The notes under the pieces were generated by a model, which searched no databases, had not been told where the DNA came from, and saw only the letters and a program-made list of their open reading frames with translations. DNA of 64,000 nucleotides from an uncultured Tissierellia bacterium (GTDB lineage Bacteria > Bacillota > Clostridia > Tissierellales > Peptoniphilaceae), in assembly GCA_937923265.1 (NCBI GenBank), contig CALAJY010000032.1, positions 1 to 64,000 of the forward strand, read 5' to 3'. The stretch's first letter is position 1, and the number at the start of each line of letters is the position of its first letter. This document shows positions 49,240-57,882 of the stretch, piece after piece. The position numbers were made by a program, and so were the translations under genes.

Positions 49240-50098
49240 ACCGAGAGCCCAGGTTCTCTCCGAAAATTCTTCGCTGATTTTCCTGTAACTGCTGCATGAA
49301 GTTTCCTCCACGAAGGGCTTCGATTCCCGCCACAAGCTCTTCCAAGGTTTGGCGATGTTTGTCCGCCAGCTCCGCCGCCTCCCTCTCCAGCACGGCATGC
49401 GGAACCCGGTCTCTGTCCTCCATCTCCTGCTTTGGCAAATCCGTTTCCAAGAGGAGCCGGTCACCCGGCACCTGGCAAACATACGCACGCCCCTTTTTCG
49501 TGGCGAGCATCCGGGGATGAATCGAGATTCCCCCGCCCAGGCGAATCAGTCTCGTGAGTTGGTCGCTGGTTCCCGTGAAATGATGAAAGATGGGAAAAAA
49601 GGACAGATCTTTTTTCGCTTCCTCTAAGAGGGCAAGAAGGGGGTCCGCCGCCCGGACCACATGCAGGGACAGCACCCAGTCCCTCCCCTGCACCGACCTC
49701 CTCCCCACTCTTTTCATCGCGAAGAGCTCCCGGCCAAGAAGAGCAACCTGGACCGCTTCCTCTGCCTGTGCCTTCCTGCGTGGGGAAAAATCCAAACCGA
49801 TCTCCCCAATATAGGGGGTGAGGGGCAGTCCCTCCTGAAATTGCAGGAGAGCCCGCTGTCTCTCCTCTTCCCCGGGAATCCACCAGGGATGGAAACCCAG
49901 TGCGAGAAGATGTTTGGAAGGGCCCCTTCCCTCCGACTCCGAAAGAGCGCTTCTTTCTCGCAAAAAGTCTCCCGGTAGGAGGGTCTGTGCCAGGATTCCC
50001 ACCTTCCTTTTTTCCAGCTCCTGCAAGAACAACAAGCGAAGGGAAGCGGGGCGAAGAAAGTCCAGGTGATAATGGCTGTCCACCAGAAATGGCATCAT
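49238..50098 (-). CDS. TatD-family metal-dependent hydrolase/nuclease
   Basis: 286 residues, amidohydrolase-type TIM barrel. Metal ligands: HxH motif in LVDSHYHLDF (~7-12), GEIGLDFSPR with the bridging acid, LHVVRA, FHHFTG and LLLETDLP. Family members are 3'-5' DNases or D-aminoacyl-tRNA-type deacylases; the exact role is unclear. The sequence is more divergent than housekeeping TatD (for example LHVV where many have H-R/C). Its ATG overlaps the tcdA stop by 4 nt, and the terminator follows. Confidence 0.88.
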   Translation of the reverse strand: MMPFLVDSHYHLDFLRPASLRLLFLQELEKRKVGILAQTLLPGDFLRERSALSESEGRGPSKHLLALGFHPWWIPGEEERQRALLQFQEGLPLTPYIGEIGLDFSPRRKAQAEEAVQVALLGRELFAMKRVGRRSVQGRDWVLSLHVVRAADPLLALLEEAKKDLSFFPIFHHFTGTSDQLTRLIRLGGGISIHPRMLATKKGRAYVCQVPGDRLLLETDLPKQEMEDRDRVPHAVLEREAAELADKHRQTLEELVAGIEALRGGNFMQQLQENQRRIFGENLGSR

Positions 50099-50865
50099 GG
50101 CTCTCTTCTCCCTGCCAGATGGGGAATCCCGCTTATCTCATCCCGCCCCGCCAATCGCAGGATCAATCTTCCCGCCATCATCTGCCCCATAATGGGCGGC
50201 ATATAGCTCATGGAGCCCAGGGTTCGGCTCTTCTCGCGGACAGGATCCCGTTTTTCCAGATTGACCAACTCGGTGGAGTAGATGACCTCCAGGTCCCGAA
50301 TTCCCCGCTTTCGACATTCCCGCCGGATCACCTTGCTCAGGGCGCAGTTCACGGTTTCCTCAATTTTTCCGAAGCGGAGCTGACAGGGGTCATACTTATT
50401 CGCTGCCCCCATCGCTGACAGAAGGGGAAGGCCCTCCTTTGCACACCAAGCCGCGATGCCCAGCTTCTGACTTATGGTATCAATGCAATCCACCACATAA
50501 TCCGGCCGTGGCAGCGAGGAGAGGGTCTCCTCGATCGTCTCCTTTTCCAGGAAGATAGGGTGCCGACTGAGCTCACAGTCCGGATTGATCTGCTTCACCA
50601 TCTCCCCCATGACCTCCACCTTCAAGCGGCCCACCGTGGATAGAAAGGCCAGGGCCTGGCGGTTGATGTTGCTCTCCTCCACCCGGTCTCCGTCCAAGAT
50701 AACGAGGGAGCCCACTCCCGCTCTGGCCAAGGCTTCACAGCAAGAGGAACCTACGCCTCCTAAACCGAGAACCATGACCCGGGAGTGAAGCAACCTGTCC
50801 AGTCCTTCTTCTTTTAATAATAAAACCAGGCGCGAATACCGCTCCGGTCTGGATGATTCCGTCAT
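50095..50865 (-). CDS. tcdA: tRNA threonylcarbamoyladenosine dehydratase (ThiF/E1-like)
   Basis: 256 residues from ATG 50865 (MTESSRPERYSRLVLLLKEE). GAGG six bases upstream prefers it over the GTG at 50877. Nucleotide-binding motif VMVLGLGGVGSSCCEALARA, then LDGDRVEESNINRQALAFLS, DYVVDCIDTISQKLGIAAWC and TLGSMSYMPPIMGQMMAG, all typical of TcdA/CsdL. It converts t6A37 of tRNA to its cyclic form using ATP. It is first in a two-gene unit with the TatD-like gene. Confidence 0.93.
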   Translation of the reverse strand: MTESSRPERYSRLVLLLKEEGLDRLLHSRVMVLGLGGVGSSCCEALARAGVGSLVILDGDRVEESNINRQALAFLSTVGRLKVEVMGEMVKQINPDCELSRHPIFLEKETIEETLSSLPRPDYVVDCIDTISQKLGIAAWCAKEGLPLLSAMGAANKYDPCQLRFGKIEETVNCALSKVIRRECRKRGIRDLEVIYSTELVNLEKRDPVREKSRTLGSMSYMPPIMGQMMAGRLILRLAGRDEISGIPHLAGRREP

Positions 50866-50886
50866 TCTCTTCCTCACAGTCTCCTC

Positions 50887-50908
50887 GCTCCCACAGAGGG
50901 AGCCTTTT
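50887..50908. other. Hairpin in the tcdA 5' region
   Basis: Stem GCTCCC/GGGAGC with a 5-nt loop and CTTTTT on the plus side. No plus-strand gene precedes it. On the minus strand it lies in the tcdA leader. The rest of the 240-bp gap to fbp shows only the fbp promoter. Confidence 0.4.
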
Positions 50909-51040
50909 TGAAAATCCGCAGGGTTTCTATCTTTTTATTTTAAACGTTCCTCGATGCTTTCTCCATGTGAATCCCCGATTTCTTTTCTCTGCTATAAATA
51001 CCGGATTTCCCCCGGATCCCGATCCAAAGTGTTCGAGACC

Positions 51041-51050
51041 GTGCTATAAT
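51041..51050 (+). promoter_or_regulatory. fbp promoter (extended -10)
   Basis: GTGCTATAAT gives a perfect -10 TATAAT (51045-51050) with the TGn extension. No good -35 is visible 17 bases upstream, as is common for extended -10 promoters. Confidence 0.65.
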
Positions 51051-51109
51051 GAGGAAAATACACGTTTTCCTTTTTTTGGAAGGAAATGGAACTTTTTCAG
51101 GAGGAATTC

Positions 51110-53071
51110 ATGAAGCAAAGTATCCTGCTGCAGATGTTGGCGAAGGAGTTTCCGAACCGACAAGCGGCAACTGGTGAAATCGTTCGGCTCCGATCCCTCA
51201 TGGCCATGCCCAAGGGAACTGAGTATTTTTTCAGCGATATTCACGGGGAAGATCGGGCCTTCCTTCACTTGGTTCGTTCCGCTTCCGGGAATATTCGACG
51301 GAAGATTCGTGACGTCTATCGGACACGACTTTCGGAACAACGGCAAAACGAGTTGGCAAGCATCATCTATGATCCGGAAACCGCCCTTCACAAGGAGACG
51401 GTGGATTTATCGGACGAGCGTTGGATCCGGACCACCATCCTCCAGCTCATTGAGGTGGCCCGTTTTATTTCTTCCAAGTATCCGCGGGAACAGATTCAAA
51501 AAAAGACACCCGAGCGATATAAAAGCATTATGCAGGAGCTCTTTTACACGAATGACGGAGAGATTGACCGCCATTCCTATTATCAGTCCATCGCGGATAC
51601 TATCTTAGACTCCGGAGCCGCGGAGGACTTCATCGCGGAACTGGCTTACATGATCCAACGAATCTGTGTCAACCACATTCATATGGTGGGGGATTTGTTT
51701 GACCGAGGACCGGGGCCGCACAACATTGTGGAGGAGCTCATCAATTTTGGACACGTGGACGTGCAATGGGGCAACCATGATGTGGAATGGATGGGAGCCG
51801 CCCTGGGCAATGAGGTCTGCATGATGTCGGTGCTTCGTAACGCCATCAAGTACAACTGCTTTGACGCTTTGGAGGATGGCTATTCGATCCACCTCCGCAT
51901 GCTCAACGATTTTGCCGAGGAGGTCTACGGAGAAGATCCCTGCGATCGGTTCCAGATGAAAATCTACGATGAGAATGTCTATGACGTTGTGGATGAGAAG
52001 CAGGCCGCTCGCATGCACAAGGCCGTGGCAATCCTCCAATTTAAGCTGGAAGGTCAGCTGCTGGAACGCCATCCCGAGTATGACATGACCGATCGCATCG
52101 TTCTGAAGAACATCGACTTTGAGAAGGGAACGTACACGGAGAAGGGTGTCGTCTATCCCCTGAAAGACACGAATTTCCCCACCATAGATCCCAAAGACCC
52201 CCTCAAGCTTACGCCCAAGGAGGAAGAGCTGCTGAAGGGCATCCGGGCTTCCTTCATTCACTCGGAGACCCTCCAGCGGCACATGCGCTTCCTCTTCAAT
52301 AAGGGGACCAGTTACTTAAAATTCAATGGCAATCTGCTCTTCCACGGTTGCCTCCCCATGAAGGAGGACGGCAGCTTCGATGTCCTCCACATCAATGGGA
52401 AAGAATACAGCGGGAAAAGCCTCATGGACTACCTGGACTACAAGGTCACCCAGGCCTACAACGGCTACCCCGGCTCCGCCGAGCAGGAGGATGCGGTAGA
52501 CTTCATGTGGTACCTCTGGTGCGGACCCAAGTCCCCGATGTTTGGCAAGAGCAAGATGGCAACCTTCGAAAACTACTTTGTGGGGGATAAAAAATTGGGC
52601 AAGGAGGAGTTTAACCCCTACTTCCGTCTGTCCGCCCAGGAAGAAACCTGCGATATGATCCTGAAGGAATTCGGCCTCTCTACCCATCATGGTCATATCA
52701 TCAACGGGCATGTGCCCGTGAAGCTGCGGGAGGGGCAATCCCCCATGCGGGCCAATGGAAAGCTCTTCGTCATCGATGGAGGCATTGCCAAGGCCTACCA
52801 GGAAAAAACGGGAATCGCGGGCTACACGCTCATCTATAACTCCCACCACATCGCTCTGGCGGAGCACGATGATTTCGATGCCCTGTCCAATGAATTGGAA
52901 ACCTATTCGCCCAAGGTGACCACGGTGGACCGCATGGATAAGCGGATGCTGATTGCGGATACCGACGAGGGAAAGGAGTACCAGGAACGCATCAAATCCC
53001 TCCAGGAACTGATTCAGGCCTATCTGGATGGGGAAATGAAGGAATCCAATCACGAACTCGTCCACAAATAA
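51110..53071 (+). CDS. fbp: Fructose-1,6-bisphosphatase, class 3
   Basis: 653 residues, the normal length of the Bacillota-specific class 3 enzyme. Metallophosphatase motifs: FFSDIHGEDRAFLH (~48-61), HMVGDLFDRGPGPH, QWGNHDVEWMGAALGN, and C-terminal HIINGHVPVKLREGQSPMRA with VIDGGIAKAYQ. It is unrelated to the class 1 and 2 enzymes; it needs Mn2+ and is often activated by PEP. CAGGAGG before ATG 51110 rules out the earlier in-frame ATG at 51086. With ppdK it completes the irreversible steps of gluconeogenesis seen here. Confidence 0.97.
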   Translation: MKQSILLQMLAKEFPNRQAATGEIVRLRSLMAMPKGTEYFFSDIHGEDRAFLHLVRSASGNIRRKIRDVYRTRLSEQRQNELASIIYDPETALHKETVDLSDERWIRTTILQLIEVARFISSKYPREQIQKKTPERYKSIMQELFYTNDGEIDRHSYYQSIADTILDSGAAEDFIAELAYMIQRICVNHIHMVGDLFDRGPGPHNIVEELINFGHVDVQWGNHDVEWMGAALGNEVCMMSVLRNAIKYNCFDALEDGYSIHLRMLNDFAEEVYGEDPCDRFQMKIYDENVYDVVDEKQAARMHKAVAILQFKLEGQLLERHPEYDMTDRIVLKNIDFEKGTYTEKGVVYPLKDTNFPTIDPKDPLKLTPKEEELLKGIRASFIHSETLQRHMRFLFNKGTSYLKFNGNLLFHGCLPMKEDGSFDVLHINGKEYSGKSLMDYLDYKVTQAYNGYPGSAEQEDAVDFMWYLWCGPKSPMFGKSKMATFENYFVGDKKLGKEEFNPYFRLSAQEETCDMILKEFGLSTHHGHIINGHVPVKLREGQSPMRANGKLFVIDGGIAKAYQEKTGIAGYTLIYNSHHIALAEHDDFDALSNELETYSPKVTTVDRMDKRMLIADTDEGKEYQERIKSLQELIQAYLDGEMKESNHELVHK

Positions 53072-53077
53072 ATCGCG

Positions 53078-53121
53078 AAAAAAACAAGGCTCCGGATAAA
53101 CTCCGGAGCCTTGTTTTTTTA
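53078..53121. terminator. Bidirectional terminator between fbp and treC
   Basis: Perfect 13-bp stem ACAAGGCTCCGGA/TCCGGAGCCTTGT with a 5-nt loop, A-run on one side and T-run on the other. Confidence 0.95.
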
Positions 53122-54807
53122 TTTCTCAACCAGCAGCGCAACCGCTTCGTAGGGTTCCAACCGCAAGTCTTCCCGGGACCAAGTCTCCCTTTGGTAATTT
53201 CCGAAAAGAAGCCGGATCTTGTCGGGAGAAAATTTTCGCGCTTGGACTTCTTCCTCTAGAGCCGTTTCCGGGATGGACAGGGGCCGGTCCGTAAAATTGG
53301 AGAGCTGGAGGAGCAGGGCCCGGTCGTTCTCCCGCTCATAGGCGAAAAGCCCCGGGAGCTCTTCCAGTATCGGCAGGTAGCTCCCCGTTTGAATCAGATC
53401 CGACTTTTTCCGCAGGGCGATGAGCTTCCGGTAGTAGCGGAAAATGCTCTTCTCCCCCCGCGCCAGGTCCGCCTTCGCATTCACGGTTTTGTAGGAAGGA
53501 TCGGGCGCCATCCAGGGCTTTCCCGTGCTGAACCCCGCATTTCGCTCACCGGACCACTGCATGGGCGTTCGAGAATTGTCTCTGGCCTTGGCCTTGAGAA
53601 TCTCGAGGGCCTCCTCCTGAGAACTTCCCGCTTTCCGCAGGGCTCGGTAGGCATTTCTTGCCTCCACATCGAGGAACTGTTCCGGCTTCGTAAAGTCCGG
53701 ATTTTTCATCCCGAATTCCTCCCCCTGATAGATATAGGGGGTGCCCCGCATCAGATGAATCGTTTGGGCCAGAAGCGTAGCACTCTCAAAGGGATACCGG
53801 ACCGGGTCCGCAAATCGGGAATTTGCCCGCGGCTGGTCATGGTTGTTCCAAAAGAGGGCATTCCAGCCCCCTTTCTCCTGGAGCTCTTTCTGCCAAAAGT
53901 TCATCACGCGTTTCAGTTTCTCAATATCGGGCCGGGCGAGGGTCCACTTCTCTCCGTTTTCATAATCCACCTTCAGATGATGAAATTGAAACAACATGGA
54001 AAGTTCTTTCCCGTTCTCCTGGGAGTACTTGGCTCCATCCTCGGGATTGGTGGAACTCATCTCCCCCACCGTGAGAATCTCCGGGTTTTTCCCAAAGCTC
54101 TTCCGGTTCATCTCCCGGATAAAATCATGAACAATGGGCGTGTCCGTATAGAGTTTCTTCTCCTCCTCGATGGTGCCCGAAGAATCCTCCAAAACCTCCG
54201 CCTTGCCGATCACGTTGAGGACATCGAATCGAAAGCCCATCACGCCCTTTTCTGTCCAGAAATTCACCACATCATACAGCTCCTGGCGAAGGCCGGGATT
54301 GCGCCAATTCAGGTCAGCCTGTCCCGGGTCATAGAGGTGGAGGTAGTAGCTCTCCGAGTCAAAGGGCGCCCAGGCGGGTCCCCCAAACTTGGAAGTCCAA
54401 TTGGTCGGATAGGATCCATCGGTTTTCGCGGGTCGGATCAAATAGTAGTCCCGATACGACAAATCGCCTTCCTTCGCCCTTTGAAACCAGTCGGCTTCGG
54501 TGGAGGTGTGGTTAAAAACCATGTCCAACATGATCCCGATGCCGCGCTCCCGAAAGACCTTCACGAGTTGTTCAAACTCCTCCATGGACCCGAAGCGGGG
54601 GTCAATCGCTTTGTAGTCGGAGACATCATAGCCGTTGTCCTTCTGCGGGGACGGGAAGATGGGGCTGATCCAGACCATGTCCACCCCCAGTTCCGACAGG
54701 TAGTCCGCCTTCGCCATGATGCCTTGCAGATCGCCCCAGCCGTCCCCGTCGGTGTCCAGGAAAGCCCGGGGATAAATTTGATAGATTACCGCACTTTCCT
54801 TACGCAT
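53119..54807 (-). CDS. treC: Alpha,alpha-phosphotrehalase (GH13 family)
   Basis: 562 residues. GH13 barrel: VIYQIYPRAFLDTDGDGWGD, DMVFNHTSTEADWF, catalytic nucleophile Asp in GFRFDVLNVIGK, acid/base Glu in ILTVGEMSST, and transition-state Asp in NNHDQPR. It hydrolyses trehalose-6-phosphate to glucose and glucose-6-phosphate. The sequence alone also fits oligo-1,6-glucosidase, but the coupled trehalose-type EIIBC gene (8-nt overlap at ATGCGTAA) favours phosphotrehalase. It is the last gene of the tre operon. Confidence 0.93.
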   Translation of the reverse strand: MRKESAVIYQIYPRAFLDTDGDGWGDLQGIMAKADYLSELGVDMVWISPIFPSPQKDNGYDVSDYKAIDPRFGSMEEFEQLVKVFRERGIGIMLDMVFNHTSTEADWFQRAKEGDLSYRDYYLIRPAKTDGSYPTNWTSKFGGPAWAPFDSESYYLHLYDPGQADLNWRNPGLRQELYDVVNFWTEKGVMGFRFDVLNVIGKAEVLEDSSGTIEEEKKLYTDTPIVHDFIREMNRKSFGKNPEILTVGEMSSTNPEDGAKYSQENGKELSMLFQFHHLKVDYENGEKWTLARPDIEKLKRVMNFWQKELQEKGGWNALFWNNHDQPRANSRFADPVRYPFESATLLAQTIHLMRGTPYIYQGEEFGMKNPDFTKPEQFLDVEARNAYRALRKAGSSQEEALEILKAKARDNSRTPMQWSGERNAGFSTGKPWMAPDPSYKTVNAKADLARGEKSIFRYYRKLIALRKKSDLIQTGSYLPILEELPGLFAYERENDRALLLQLSNFTDRPLSIPETALEEEVQARKFSPDKIRLLFGNYQRETWSREDLRLEPYEAVALLVEK

Positions 54808-56218
54808 TTTCGGTGGATCCTTTCCGTTTCTGCATCAGGGTGGTCAACACAAAGGGAACCACAATGGCAATGGCCATGCAGAGTGCAAATTTGAGATAGT
54901 AAACCGGCTGAATCGATAGGATTCCGGGAATTCCCCCCACTCCAATGCCGAAGGACTGCACGTTCATCAGCACCGAGAGCAGGCAGGCAATGCCGGAGCC
55001 GATCATGGCACACACAAAGGGATAGCGATACTTGATATTCACCCCGAACATGGCGGGCTCCGTCACCCCGAGGTAGGCAGAAATGGCAGAGGGCAGGGAA
55101 ACCGAAGAGACCTTGGCATCCTTACGATTGGCAAAGTAGATGGCCAGGGTGGATGACCCCTGGGCAATATTGGACAGGGCGATCATGGGCCAGAGGATGG
55201 TCCCATTGAATTGCTGCATGAGCTGCAGGTCAATGGCATTCGTCATGTGGTGCAAGCCGGTGATGACCAGGGGCGAGTAGAAGGTCCCAAAGACACCCCC
55301 AAAGAGCCAACGAAAGGTCGAGGTCAACCCCGCATAGACGATATCCGCAATCCATGATCCGATCTTCCAACCCACGGGTCCGAGAAGGACATGGGCCAAA
55401 AGAACGGTGGGAACCAGGGAGAGAAGCGGAACGAAGACCATGGCGATCGCGTTGGGAATGACCCGCTTCCAAAATCGCTCCAGATAGACAAAGCACAGAC
55501 CGGCGAATATCGCGGGCAGAACCTGGGCCTGGTAGCCGATCTTATTGATGGTGGCGAAGCCAAAGTCCCAGAAGGGAATCTCCTTCGCCGATGCCACCCC
55601 GTAGGCATTGAGGAGCTGGCCGGATACCAAACACAGACCGAGAACAATGCCCAGGGCCTCCGTGCCCCCCATCTTCTTCACCACCGACCAGGTGATCATC
55701 ACCGGCAGCATGTGGAACACGGCCTCACAGATCAGCCATAAGAAGTCATAGGTGCCCGCCCAGAACTGGGAAATCTCTGCAATCTTCTTTCCGCCCAGGG
55801 CGTCCAGGGGGAGATCGCCAATCACATTTCGAAAGCCCAGGAGAATACCGCCAACCACTATGGCGGGGATGATCGGGGCGAAGATTTCCGCTAACGTGGA
55901 CATGGCCTTCTGCAAGGGAGACTGGTTGTCCTTCGCGGCGACCTTGGCTTCGGCCTTGCTCACTCCGGACAGACCCGAGATTTTGGCAAAATCATTGTAG
56001 AATTGATCCACCTCATTTCCGATAATCACTTGAAACTGGCCTGCCTGGGTGAAGGACCCCTTCACCGAGTCCAGGTCTTCGATGTCTTTTACTTTCGCCT
56101 TCGCAGGATCCTTTAAAACAAAACGCATCCGCGTGACACAGTGACTCACCGCGGAGATATTTTCTTTTCCGCCTACATCGTCCAATAGCTTTCGTGCATC
56201 CGGTTCAAATCGTCCCAT
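54800..56218 (-). CDS. treB: PTS trehalose-type EIIBC permease
   Basis: 472 residues. The EIIB domain (~1-90) has the phosphorylated Cys in ISAVSHCVTRMRFVLKDPAK. The EIIC domain (~110-460) has about ten membrane segments and the motifs GVTEPAMFGVNIKYRYPFVC and SPLVITGLHHMTNAIDLQLM, close to trehalose/sucrose permeases. No EIIA domain is fused; a separate EIIA gene heads the operon. AAAGGA six bases before ATG 56218 sets the start; the frame extends further into the HAD gene. It imports trehalose as the 6-phosphate. Confidence 0.92.
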   Translation of the reverse strand: MGRFEPDARKLLDDVGGKENISAVSHCVTRMRFVLKDPAKAKVKDIEDLDSVKGSFTQAGQFQVIIGNEVDQFYNDFAKISGLSGVSKAEAKVAAKDNQSPLQKAMSTLAEIFAPIIPAIVVGGILLGFRNVIGDLPLDALGGKKIAEISQFWAGTYDFLWLICEAVFHMLPVMITWSVVKKMGGTEALGIVLGLCLVSGQLLNAYGVASAKEIPFWDFGFATINKIGYQAQVLPAIFAGLCFVYLERFWKRVIPNAIAMVFVPLLSLVPTVLLAHVLLGPVGWKIGSWIADIVYAGLTSTFRWLFGGVFGTFYSPLVITGLHHMTNAIDLQLMQQFNGTILWPMIALSNIAQGSSTLAIYFANRKDAKVSSVSLPSAISAYLGVTEPAMFGVNIKYRYPFVCAMIGSGIACLLSVLMNVQSFGIGVGGIPGILSIQPVYYLKFALCMAIAIVVPFVLTTLMQKRKGSTENA

Positions 56219-56259
56219 CGTCATTCCTTTCTGTTTCCTCGCTTCGCTTCCTCCATCCC

Positions 56260-57129
56260 TCACTTCCCCAGGCCCAACTTTTCCAAATACTGAAAAATTC
56301 CCTCCTGGTCATTGCTTCCCGTCTGAAACTTTGCCGCAGATCGGGCTCCCTCCGTCTCATTCCCCATCGCCACGCCTCTTCCCGCGTAGCGAAGCATGGG
56401 AATGTCATTATCGTTGTCTCCGAAGGCGATGATCTCCTCCGGGGCAATCTGAAAGCGGTCGGCATACTCCTGTAAACCGGTCCCCTTGTTCACCCCTCGA
56501 ATCATTGCCTCCAGATAATCATTTGCCGAGAATGCGGCATAGATCTTCTCTTCCACCTGGGGTCGAACCTTCTCCCAGCCCTTCAGTATGTTCTCCCTTG
56601 CCCCCTGGACACAGATCTTGAGGGGGCGTTCCGGAAGAGGCCGGCTAAGGTCGTCTAGGATTTCTACCTGCATGTGATTGACCTGCCGGATTCGCTCCAT
56701 GTGGTGGTCTCCCATGAGATTTCGTTCCGTGGGATGATACGCCGAAGCCTTTCCCACATAAAGGGTCTTCCTTCCATAGGCATAGAGCACAACGTTAAAG
56801 GGGTCCCAGGCCCGCATGTACCGGCTTGCCTGGTCCAGCGGTAAAGTCAGTAAGCTCATTTCCCGTCTCGTGCGAAAGCTGTAGGAATGCCCCCCATTGA
56901 TTCCGATGAGAGCCCCCCCATAGCGGGGCAGCTCCAGTTCCACGGCGGCTTCCTGCATGCCGGATATGGGTCGACCGGAAATGAGCACGACCTGGATTCC
57001 TGCCTGTTGCAGAGCAATCAGCTTTTCTTTTGTCCGGGCACCGATTTTTCGGGAGGACATCAAAAGCGTTCCATCCATATCCGAGGCCACACAGCGAATG
57101 CGAGGAGGCTTTGCCATCGTTTCTCTCAT
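56260..57129 (-). CDS. Cof-type HAD-IIB sugar-phosphate phosphatase
   Basis: About 289 residues from ATG 57129 (GAGGAAG upstream); ATGs at 57144 and 57117 are also in frame. HAD motif I CVASDMDGTLLMSSRKI with the nucleophile Asp, motif II VVLISGRPISGMQ, the C2 cap, and motifs III/IV around KGTGLQEYADRF and AFGDNDNDIPMLRYAGRGVA. The substrate is unknown. It sits between the EIIA gene and treB in one transcript, suggesting it acts on an intracellular sugar phosphate linked to trehalose use or phosphate stress. Confidence 0.92.
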   Translation of the reverse strand: MRETMAKPPRIRCVASDMDGTLLMSSRKIGARTKEKLIALQQAGIQVVLISGRPISGMQEAAVELELPRYGGALIGINGGHSYSFRTRREMSLLTLPLDQASRYMRAWDPFNVVLYAYGRKTLYVGKASAYHPTERNLMGDHHMERIRQVNHMQVEILDDLSRPLPERPLKICVQGARENILKGWEKVRPQVEEKIYAAFSANDYLEAMIRGVNKGTGLQEYADRFQIAPEEIIAFGDNDNDIPMLRYAGRGVAMGNETEGARSAAKFQTGSNDQEGIFQYLEKLGLGK

Positions 57130-57144
57130 GACATTCTTCCTCAT

Positions 57145-57669
57145 CTACTTCAAAAAAATCGTTCCGATGTTCTCCCCTGCTTTTACCGGGCCCGGGCTTC
57201 GCAAATCGAGCTTTTCGGCGATCTCGCCCTCGTTGGTGAACACCACAATCACAACAGGGTCTTTCCCGGCGGCTTCCACCTGCGCTCGATCCATGTGGCT
57301 GATGACTTGTTCCTCGTTCACCGAATCTCCCTCATTTACCGTTGTCTCAAAGGGGGCTCCCTTTAATTCCACGGTATCCAAGCCGAGATGCACAAGAACC
57401 TCCAGGGACCCGCTTTTTAAATTCACCGCATGCTTGGTTTCAAACACGCTGAAGACCTTTCCCCGCACGGGAGAGTAGATCGTATCCGCGGAGGGAATCA
57501 CCGCAAATCCGCCGCCGAGCATCTTCTGTGAAAAAACCTGGTCCTTTACCTCCTCAATGGGAATCAGCTCGCCCTCTACCGGAGAAAAGAGGGGAAGTTC
57601 TTTGCTTGCTTCCGCCGAACTTTCGGCGGTATCCTTTGTATCTTTCTTCAAAAAATCAAAAAATCCCAT
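57145..57669 (-). CDS. PTS glucose-type EIIA protein
   Basis: 174 residues from ATG 57669 (MGFFDFLKKDTKDTAES), with GAAAGGAG upstream. After a ~30-residue flexible N-terminus the IIA-Glc fold follows: LFSPVEGELIPIEEVKDQVF, IYSPVRGKVFSVFETKHAVN, and LEVLVHLGLDTVELKGAPF with the phosphorylated His in VHLGLDT. It passes phosphate from HPr to the EIIB Cys of TreB. It is the first gene of the tre operon. No TreR-type regulator gene is in the window. Confidence 0.93.
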   Translation of the reverse strand: MGFFDFLKKDTKDTAESSAEASKELPLFSPVEGELIPIEEVKDQVFSQKMLGGGFAVIPSADTIYSPVRGKVFSVFETKHAVNLKSGSLEVLVHLGLDTVELKGAPFETTVNEGDSVNEEQVISHMDRAQVEAAGKDPVVIVVFTNEGEIAEKLDLRSPGPVKAGENIGTIFLK

Positions 57670-57781
57670 GGTATGACTCCTTTCCATTTCTGAATCATCG
57701 TCCCTCCTGAAAATCAAAAAACAAAAGGGAACTCGGTTTTGTTATACCCCTTTCCGTTCTCCTCCAACGAAAGCATCGGAT

Positions 57782-57810
57782 TTTACATAGAGTTTACATA
57801 GCCTTCTACG
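57782..57810 (+). promoter_or_regulatory. Candidate PhoP (Pho-box) repeats upstream of ppk1
   Basis: TTTACA at 57782-57787 and again at 57793-57798, exactly 11 bp apart, with a degenerate third copy near 57804-57810 (TTCTACG). Bacillota PhoP binds TT(A/T)ACA-like repeats with this 11-bp period. The position, about -59 to -31 from the probable start, is the usual one for activation. Confidence 0.6.
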
Positions 57811-57828
57811 AAATTGTTTATGGGCTGA

Positions 57829-57834
57829 TATAAT
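57829..57834 (+). promoter_or_regulatory. ppk1 -10 box
   Basis: Perfect TATAAT 48 bases before the ATG. No recognisable -35 lies 17 bases upstream, which fits an activator-dependent promoter under the adjacent repeats. Confidence 0.65.
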
Positions 57835-57882
57835 GAGAGAGAATCGGCAAAAGTGTGGAAAAGAATGGAAAAGGAAGCAATT

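Noticed and set aside
50887..50908. Plus-strand intrinsic terminator
   Set aside because: Hairpin plus CTTTTT looks like one, but no plus-strand gene lies upstream; it may only be a leader hairpin of tcdA.
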